Source of the DNA: CAZMFZ01 sp964565665
Lineage (GTDB): Bacteria; Bacteroidota; Bacteroidia; Cytophagales; UBA9547
Assembly: GCA_964565665.1 (NCBI GenBank)
Contig: CAZMFZ010000113.1
Span: forward strand, 1-12,035
Length of the DNA: 12,035 bases
Direction of reading: 5' to 3'
A program made the position numbers and the translations under genes. Shown here piece by piece: positions 7,211 through 12,035 of the stretch. The notes below the pieces were generated by a model that worked only from the letters and a program-made list of their open reading frames with translations, was not told the DNA's origin and ran no database searches. Every line of letters begins with the position of its first letter. The stretch's first letter is position 1.

Positions 7211-8023
7211 ATGAATACTCACAATATTGTCGTTTCCATCGTTACTCCTTCTTACAATCAGGGGAAATTCATTGAGGAAACCATACAATCAGTTATCAAC
7301 CAAGATTATCCATATATTGAATACTTAGTATATGATGCTTGCTCTACCGACAACACACTTGACATTATTAAAAAGTATGAGTATAAAATTAGCTTTTGGG
7401 CATCAGAGAAAGATAATGGACAATCAGACGCCATAAATAAAGGCTGGAAAAAAGCCACAGGACAATTATTTTTCTATCTGAATTCAGACGATAAATTGTA
7501 TGACCAAACGGTTGTTTCCAAAATAGTAGCACTTTACGAATCGCACCCGGAAGCGGCCATTTTTTATGGCGACTGTGTAAAAATTGATGAAAAAGGAGTG
7601 CAAATAGGGTATCAAAAAGCGAAGAGTGCAAACTTGAAAGATTTGCTGTATGAAAAGGAGTTTGGTAGCATTATGTGGCAAACCGCCTCATTTTACAATG
7701 CCCAATTGGTGAGAAAAACTAATTACCTAAATACCGATTTACATTATGCTATGGATTATGAACTAGCAGCAAGGCTTGCCAATATGAGTAGCCTTAAAGC
7801 CATTAATACGCCTATTGCTTGTTTTCGTGTACATAAAGACCAGAAATCTATCAAGGGCGTTTCGCCTCAAAATTTTGAAACAGCCAATATCAAATTAGGC
7901 TTTAGTATTGTAGCCGGGCTATTGCACTATTTCAGGGCTATCAAATTTGAATTGTTTTTAAAATTGCCATCACAACTTCAAAAGATAATAAAACCAAAAC
8001 TTTATAAGAGATATTTTGGGTGA
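7211..8023 (+). CDS. Family 2 glycosyltransferase (GT-A fold)
   Basis: The 270-residue protein begins with the GT2 hallmark VSIVTPSYNQGKF (8-20) and Asp42 in DACSTDNT (42-49), which bind the nucleotide. The metal-binding DXD position is NSDD at 91-94. MDYELAARL at 181-189 is the acceptor/base region, with Asp182-Tyr-Glu184 where GT2 enzymes carry the ED-type catalytic acid. It should transfer a sugar from a nucleotide-sugar to a glycan or lipid acceptor at the cytoplasmic side of the membrane. The C-terminal 40 residues are basic and amphipathic, with no full transmembrane helix. It is divergent from the methyltransferase, with 134 bases between start codons. The ATG at 7211 is the only start ahead of the conserved first strand. 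Donor and acceptor are unknown. Confidence 0.9.
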   Translation: MNTHNIVVSIVTPSYNQGKFIEETIQSVINQDYPYIEYLVYDACSTDNTLDIIKKYEYKISFWASEKDNGQSDAINKGWKKATGQLFFYLNSDDKLYDQTVVSKIVALYESHPEAAIFYGDCVKIDEKGVQIGYQKAKSANLKDLLYEKEFGSIMWQTASFYNAQLVRKTNYLNTDLHYAMDYELAARLANMSSLKAINTPIACFRVHKDQKSIKGVSPQNFETANIKLGFSIVAGLLHYFRAIKFELFLKLPSQLQKIIKPKLYKRYFG

Positions 8024-8059
8024 AGGTTTTTGATGTTTCTTGACAATGCTGGCTAAATG

Positions 8060-8092
8060 TTTGCCGGCACAAAAGCTTGCATATTAATTTTG
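8060..8092 (+). promoter_or_regulatory. Complete Bacteroidota-type promoter (-33 TTTG, -7 TAnnTTTG)
   Basis: TTTG at 8060-8063 and TAATTTTG at 8085-8092 are separated by 21 bases, within the spacing known for the Bacteroidota primary sigma factor. Transcription would start near 8098, about 20 bases before the ATG at 8119. This also argues against a start at the upstream TTG 8077, which lies before the expected transcript start. Confidence 0.7.
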
Positions 8093-8118
8093 AATTCAAT
8101 AACTTTATTCAAATAAAA

Positions 8119-8280
8119 ATGGGAAAGTCGATTGACGATGAAATAAAATTAAAGAAGGAAAAAGAAGAGTTTTTAAAACTTGCTTATCAAATGGGGTTTT
8201 TATCTGAGGTAGTATTAAATGAAATCTTAGATGAATTGATAAATTTTCAAAAAACAATTGATTCTGATAATGAGGAATAA
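8119..8280 (+). CDS. Small charged helical protein, function unknown
   Basis: The 53-residue product (start ATG 8119, chosen because the promoter at 8060-8092 excludes the TTG at 8077) is almost entirely charged and helical. It has a Lys/Glu-rich first half and a hydrophobic segment LAYQMGFLSEVVLNEIL in the middle, with an acidic end (DSDNEE). It has no signal peptide or membrane segment. The helix-turn-helix outline recalls small two-helix proteins such as Spo0E-like phosphatases, but their SQELD signature is missing. The next gene starts 11 bases after the stop, so the two probably form one transcript. I do not recognise the family. Confidence 0.55.
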   Translation: MGKSIDDEIKLKKEKEEFLKLAYQMGFLSEVVLNEILDELINFQKTIDSDNEE

Positions 8281-8291
8281 ATAATTATGTA

Positions 8292-8543
8292 ATGATAGAA
8301 AAAATAATAGCATTATTATCTGAGTTGAAAAATGATGCCAACATCCGCAATCCAACTAAATCTGTTGAAATTAGAACAAAAATAAAGTGTTTATTAATTG
8401 ATTTGCCCGAAGAAGACAAACTGAAAGTAAAAGATATATACCTCGAAACTTTCAATTTCCTGATGCTAGACCTCAAAAGTATGTTGGCAGAAATAAAAAG
8501 TTTGCCTAAAGAAAAATTAGCGAGTGAAATATCGGTAAGTTGA
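8292..8543 (+). CDS. Small helical hypothetical protein
   Basis: The 83-residue product has an alternating charged/hydrophobic pattern that predicts three to four helices, for example MIEKIIALLSELK at the start and FNFLMLDLKSMLAEIKSL near the end. There are no cysteines beyond one at about residue 33, no membrane segment and no recognised motif. It lies 11 bases after the 53-residue gene and ends 6 bases before the 3' end of the convergent DUF3109 gene, with no room for a terminator between them. The two small proteins may act as a pair, but nothing in the sequence shows how. Confidence 0.5.
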   Translation: MIEKIIALLSELKNDANIRNPTKSVEIRTKIKCLLIDLPEEDKLKVKDIYLETFNFLMLDLKSMLAEIKSLPKEKLASEISVS

Positions 8544-8549
8544 CTTAGC

Positions 8550-9122
8550 TTATTTTGTAATTCTATATGCTGCATACTGCTGTAATACTTCGTACCATTG
8601 CTTTCCAAACTTGCGTACCAAAGGCTCTTTTAAAAATTGATAAGCTGGCACTTTTAGCATTTTGCCTAAATCGCAAGCTGGGCTGCACACTTCCCATTCG
8701 CTGTAGTTAACTAGTTCATTTTCAGCCGTTTTAGAAACACGAATGGGATACAAATGGCAAGAAATTGGTTTCTTGAAACTAATTTTGCCATCGTTGTGGG
8801 CTTTTTCTATGCCACAGCCCAATATACCATTGGCATCGTAAATAGCAAATACACATTCTCTATCGCCAATTGTAGTAGTGCACATATCACCATCAGAATC
8901 AAGTTCATATAGCCCTTTTTGAGCTATGGTATCGATATTTTTATGAGGTAAATAGGGCTTCACGTGTTCATAAATCTCGTCTAAAATCTGCATTTCATCA
9001 AGCTCAAGCGGAGCCCCTGAATCGCCCTCTACACAGCACGCACCTTTGCATTTGTTCAGGTCGCACACAAACTGTTTTTCTAATATATGTTCGGAAACAA
9101 CCGTATTTTCAATGATTATCAT
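8550..9122 (-). CDS. DUF3109 family cysteine-rich protein
   Basis: The 190-residue protein has ten cysteines. The N-terminal cluster is Cys20, Cys25, Cys29 and Cys30 (CDLNKCKGACC), and others are at 81, 90, 103, 122, 146 and 150, with HLYPIR at 123-128. This is the pattern of DUF3109, a family frequent in Bacteroidota. It recalls the YkgJ-type cysteine cluster proteins, which are thought to bind iron or zinc. No enzymatic role is known. It has no signal peptide. Its ATG overlaps the TGA of the metal ABC fusion gene (ATGA at 9119-9122), so translation is probably coupled. That links the protein to metal handling, for example as a metal-binding partner. This link is inference from position and cysteine content. 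Confidence 0.85.
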   Translation of the reverse strand: MIIIENTVVSEHILEKQFVCDLNKCKGACCVEGDSGAPLELDEMQILDEIYEHVKPYLPHKNIDTIAQKGLYELDSDGDMCTTTIGDRECVFAIYDANGILGCGIEKAHNDGKISFKKPISCHLYPIRVSKTAENELVNYSEWEVCSPACDLGKMLKVPAYQFLKEPLVRKFGKQWYEVLQQYAAYRITK

Positions 9123-10909
9123 TCAAACACGTATTTATCGGTTTCTTGCAATATGGCCAATCGACCGCTATAGGTTTTGGCAATGTTATCGTTTGTAAAT
9201 GTCTTGTTTGTAGCACCAAAGGCAATCAAAAGCTGATTTACCATGATCACATAATCAAAATAGTCTTTTACTTTCGACAAATCGTGATGAATCATAATGA
9301 TTGTTTTCTTTTCTTCAGCCAGTTTTTTGATAATTTGAATAATTTTCTCTTCTGTGGTAATATCTACTCCTACAAAAGGTTCGTCAAAAAATAGCACTTC
9401 AGCTTCTTGACACAAAGCACGTGCTATGAAAACGCGTTGTTGTTGCCCTCCTGATAAATCACCAATTTGTCTATTTCTCAAATCGTCAAGCCCCATTCGA
9501 TGAATGGAAGAAAGTGTTTTTTGTTTATCTTCTTTAGAATAACCTTCAAATCGGGCTTTGTGTGGCAATCTGCCTGTTTGCACTATATCAAAAACTGTGG
9601 CCGGAAAACTCCAGTCAATCTCCTCTTTCTGAGGTATATAGGCTATTTTATTGCGTATTTCTTCAATAGTCTTATTATTGATTACTATACTTCCTGTATC
9701 GGGTTTTATCAAACCGAGTATTGTTTTGAAAAGAGTAGATTTTCCTGCACCATTTGGCCCTAGCAAGCCATACACTTTGCCTGATTCTAGGGTAAAATTG
9801 ATGTTGCTCAATACTGTTTTCTTTTCGTACGATACAGTAATATTTTTTACTTCAACTTCGTATTTATCCCATTCTTCATGCGATTTCTGCAATGGTTTTA
9901 TTTTAAAATACAACCATAAAAAAGCCCAAACGAATAAAAATAGGGCTGAAAATATTAAAGCCACTGTATGCACTTGCTTTACTTCCACTTCAGAATTTTG
10001 GGTAGTTAGTCCGGTTACAATGGCATTAGCGTCATATTTAAGCATGTTAATATAAGTGTCTGCTCCACTATTTTTATCACCTACTGAGTCGCCAAAAAGC
10101 TTTCCCCCAATTTTTACTCCATGATCTTGAGCGAGTTGGTTAAGTAATTTGGGGTTGATTGTTGATTCTATAAATATGGAAGAAATGCCAGTTTCGTGAA
10201 TTACGTCAATAAGCCTATTTATATCGCCAATTTGCACTTCAGCATCGGTAGTGTTGCCCAAGGCCGATTCTACTCTTACACCAAATTGATTTCCAAAATA
10301 CCTAAAAGCATCGTGCGAGGTAATGAGTACCCTTTGTTTCTCAGGAATTTTATTAATCTCTTTTCTGATATATTGCTCTAAATCAATGAGTTGTGTTTCG
10401 TAATTTTCAAAATTAGCTTCGTAATAACTGGCATTGGCAGCATCGGTTTGAATGAATGCAGTTTTGATATTCCGGGCAAATTCGATACCAAACAATGGGT
10501 TCATCCACGCATGTGGGTCGGGCGAACCATGAGAATTTACACTTTTAACAGGTATAATGCCATCTGTAGCTACATAAATGGCTTTCGATTTTGCAGCACT
10601 ACCTATTAATTCATCGAGCCATCCTTCTAAAAAAAAGCCATTTTTGATAATAATATCCGCATCGGACACTTTTTTTGCATCTCCTGGTGTAGGTTCATAA
10701 ATATGCGGATCGCCACCAATTGGCATCAGGCAAGTGAGTTCGATTTTATCTCCGCCAATATTTTTGGCAATATCGTAGATGATGGTGGTAGTACAAAGTG
10801 CTTTCGGAATCCTTGGCTTTGAAGTGGATTTTTTAGGTAAATCACAAAAAGAGTGAAAATTAAAGCACAAAACTAAAATTCCAACCAAAGGGTATTTTAT
10901 TCTTATCAT
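9119..10909 (-). CDS. Fused metal ABC transporter: TroA-like binding protein, membrane helix, TroB-like ATPase
   Basis: This 596-residue protein joins two normally separate subunits. After a hydrophobic N-terminus (about 5-21, signal peptide or anchor, no clean lipobox at Cys22), residues 36-302 form a cluster A-I metal-binding protein. The likely metal ligands are His69 (DPHIYEP), His133 (DPHAWMNP), His199 (TSHDAF) and Asp274 (FGDSVGD), as in TroA-type Mn/Zn/Fe proteins. A membrane helix at about 313-337 follows. Residues 350-596 form an ABC ATPase with Walker A GPNGAGKST (384-392), Q-loop Gln427 in IPQKEEIDWSFP, signature LSGGQ (485-489), Walker B VLFFDEP (505-511) and switch His542. The topology is consistent: binding domain outside, ATPase inside. 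IDWSFPATVFD is typical of MntB/TroB ATPases. No permease gene is in view. Its stop overlaps the DUF3109 start. Confidence 0.9.
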   Translation of the reverse strand: MIRIKYPLVGILVLCFNFHSFCDLPKKSTSKPRIPKALCTTTIIYDIAKNIGGDKIELTCLMPIGGDPHIYEPTPGDAKKVSDADIIIKNGFFLEGWLDELIGSAAKSKAIYVATDGIIPVKSVNSHGSPDPHAWMNPLFGIEFARNIKTAFIQTDAANASYYEANFENYETQLIDLEQYIRKEINKIPEKQRVLITSHDAFRYFGNQFGVRVESALGNTTDAEVQIGDINRLIDVIHETGISSIFIESTINPKLLNQLAQDHGVKIGGKLFGDSVGDKNSGADTYINMLKYDANAIVTGLTTQNSEVEVKQVHTVALIFSALFLFVWAFLWLYFKIKPLQKSHEEWDKYEVEVKNITVSYEKKTVLSNINFTLESGKVYGLLGPNGAGKSTLFKTILGLIKPDTGSIVINNKTIEEIRNKIAYIPQKEEIDWSFPATVFDIVQTGRLPHKARFEGYSKEDKQKTLSSIHRMGLDDLRNRQIGDLSGGQQQRVFIARALCQEAEVLFFDEPFVGVDITTEEKIIQIIKKLAEEKKTIIMIHHDLSKVKDYFDYVIMVNQLLIAFGATNKTFTNDNIAKTYSGRLAILQETDKYVFE

Positions 10910-11170
10910 GGAAATTTAAAGTATATTTTATTTCGCAATTCTACAATACTAATGAAAGCCACATTTCTTTTACATACAATCCCATTCGATACTCGCCATT
11001 GAGCCAAATTCTTTAAGCAGCAATATGTCCTCTCATTTTTTGATATTTACTATCTTTTCTATGGTATTGGCTTCTTTGATTTTACCTAAAACATTTATTA
11101 CTTCTTCTTGCGTTTTATATGGTAATTTAGAAAGTTGTTTTCCCAATCTTTTGGATAATACTATTCTCAT
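10906..11170 (-). pseudogene. Decayed RelE/ParE-family toxin gene
   Basis: Read on the minus strand from ATG 11170, the sequence gives MRIVLSKRLGKQLSKLP and continues to VNIKK, then hits TGA at 11035. Adding one base in the A-run before that stop gives MRGHIAA, a stop (TAA where a Tyr codon is expected), RIWLNGEYRMGLYVKE, and after one more missing A, NVAFISIVELRNKI and a final FKFP stop at 10908-10906. The restored product has 88 residues, the usual length of RelE-type mRNA interferases, with the family pattern GH..AYRIR....YR.G(L/I)YV. So the gene has two single-base losses in A-runs and one nonsense mutation. Its original TGA overlaps the ATG of the ABC fusion gene. The start overlaps the antitoxin stop (ATGA at 11170-11167). 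Confidence 0.85.
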
Positions 11171-11306
11171 TTCCTTAAGGTGTCAACGAATTCTTTCGAT
11201 TCCTGTTCACTAAAATATCCTTCACTTCCACCTTCTTCAATGGCCTTAAGAAACACCCGGCCTTCATTGTCTCATACTGCGTTTGGTTTTTGTTGTGATT
11301 ATACAT
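11167..11306 (-). pseudogene. Decayed antitoxin gene upstream of the RelE relic
   Basis: The minus strand reads from ATG 11306 as MYNHNKNQTQYETMKA, then needs a one-base shift at about 11262-11258 to continue as GRVFLKAIEEGGSEGYFSEQ and ESKEFVDTLRK, ending at TGA 11169-11167. That stop overlaps the toxin ATG by the ATGA pattern usual in toxin-antitoxin pairs. The second half is acidic, as expected of an antitoxin's toxin-binding tail. The family is not identified and the first half may extend or start elsewhere. The 33-codon second frame has no own start codon, so the gene is probably dead along with its toxin. Confidence 0.6.
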
Positions 11307-11382
11307 CTTTCCATATTTTTAAATTTTTAATTGGTGAATATAAATTCGGATTATCTTATTTGGGTAATTCAACAATCTAAGT

Positions 11383-12035
11383 CTATAATTTTATCAAGTA
11401 AATATTTTTAGCAGCTTCTTTCGAGAGGTTGGCTTTCTTTTTGCTATCTATTTCTATTTCAATAGATCCGTCAAACTCCATCTTCTCTATTATTTTTATG
11501 TTAGTACCGATGCCAATGCCGAGTTTATCAAGGTATTGCAAAAAACTACTTTGCCCATCTTTTGCACCAATTACCTTGCCAGCTTGATTGATATGGTAAT
11601 CAAATAAAGGTTTTTGCTCCGGCAGATCTAGTTTTCCTTTTGGATCTGGTATAGGGTCGCCATGCGGATCGAATTTGGGAAAACAAAGGAATTTATCAAG
11701 CCTATCTATTAATAATGAGGAATTTACGTGTTCTAATTGTTCGGCTATTTCGTGCACTTCATCCCAAGTAAATTCTAGTTTTTCGACCAAAAATACTTCC
11801 CAAAGCCTGTGTTTGCGAATGATAGCCAAAGCTGCCGTTTTCCCGGATTTGCTCAATTGTACGCCTTGGTATTTGACATGCTCAATCAGTTCTTTTTGAG
11901 CTAATTTTTTGAGCATATCGCTTACAGAAGCGGGCTTGGTATTGAGGGCTTCGGCAATGGCATTGGTATTTACAGCCTCATGCCCGTGGTTGGAAAGATG
12001 GTAAATGGTCTTTAAATGGTTTTCTTCTGAAAGAC
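11383..12035 (-). CDS. MntR/DtxR-family metal-dependent repressor (5' end just outside window)
   Basis: The frame is open to the right edge and shows 216 residues; only a few N-terminal ones are missing, so the internal ATG at 11916 is not the start. The winged helix-turn-helix begins LSEENHLKTIYHLS, with NTNAIAEALNTKPASVSDML as the recognition region. The metal-binding dimerisation domain has HRLWEVFL and WDEVHEIAEQLEHV. The ligand pattern E-x-x-E-H has Glu where DtxR has Cys102, as in Mn-responsive MntR, while Asn stands near the position of MntR Asp8 or DtxR Met10. The C-terminal part (about 150-216) fits the SH3/FeoA-like domain of long DtxR proteins. It should repress metal uptake genes when Mn2+ or Fe2+ is bound. 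The likely target is the ABC fusion gene 470 bases downstream on the same strand. Confidence 0.9.
   Translation of the reverse strand, partial: LSEENHLKTIYHLSNHGHEAVNTNAIAEALNTKPASVSDMLKKLAQKELIEHVKYQGVQLSKSGKTAALAIIRKHRLWEVFLVEKLEFTWDEVHEIAEQLEHVNSSLLIDRLDKFLCFPKFDPHGDPIPDPKGKLDLPEQKPLFDYHINQAGKVIGAKDGQSSFLQYLDKLGIGIGTNIKIIEKMEFDGSIEIEIDSKKKANLSKEAAKNIYLIKL

Noticed and set aside
8047..8069. Hairpin (7 base pairs with one wobble, 9-base loop) as terminator of the glycosyltransferase gene
   Set aside because: No T-run follows, and it overlaps the -33 element of the next promoter.
8119..8280. Spo0E-like phosphatase
   Set aside because: The two-helix outline is similar but the SQELD signature is absent and the family belongs mainly to spore-formers.
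11025..11380. Plus-strand open frames of 62 and 66 codons
   Set aside because: They are antisense to the toxin-antitoxin relic, whose minus-strand frames show clear family similarity.
1..12035. CRISPR arrays, tRNA or rRNA genes, insertion sequences
   Set aside because: No regularly spaced repeats, cloverleaf patterns, rRNA motifs or transposase frames were seen.

Overview
The window looks like chromosomal DNA of a member of the Bacteroidota. It is AT-rich, it lacks clear Shine-Dalgarno sequences, and several intergenic regions carry the Bacteroidota -7 promoter element TAnnTTTG. The gene families fit as well: a DUF3109 protein, a divergent NUDIX/pyrE pair and a MntR-like DtxR regulator. Genus cannot be judged from the sequence alone.

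Layout. (1) 2-1567: the 3' end of an RmlD-type sugar-nucleotide reductase, then a GH1-like glycosidase. Elsewhere these two domains are known as one fused protein. (2) 1568-2091: no recognisable gene, only a possible two-stop relic. (3) 2092-3983: a YtxH-like membrane protein, a bidirectional terminator, a NUDIX hydrolase on the minus strand and pyrE on the plus strand. (4) 3984-5152: a zone of decayed genes. A truncated Fic protein runs in frame into a broken HsdM (type I restriction-modification methylase) fragment, which is followed by the C-terminal relic of an SRPBCC/AHSA1-like protein. (5) 5153-6286: an argD-type aminotransferase. (6) 6360-8023: a divergent pair, a class I methyltransferase (-) and a family 2 glycosyltransferase (+), probably for surface glycan synthesis. 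(7) 8119-8543: two small unknown genes behind a textbook Bacteroidota promoter. (8) 8550-12035, all minus strand: a MntR/DtxR regulator entering from the right edge, a decayed RelE-type toxin-antitoxin pair, a 596-residue protein that joins a TroA-like metal-binding protein to a TroB-like ABC ATPase through one membrane helix, and a cysteine-rich DUF3109 protein coupled to it by an ATGA overlap.

How it works together. The right end reads as a Mn/Fe/Zn uptake locus. The regulator senses metal, and the fused protein would capture metal in the periplasm and energise import from the cytoplasmic side. No permease is visible in the window. The most unusual items are the binding-protein/ATPase fusion, the fic-hsdM chimera, and the relE relic whose original stop codon overlaps the start of the transporter gene.
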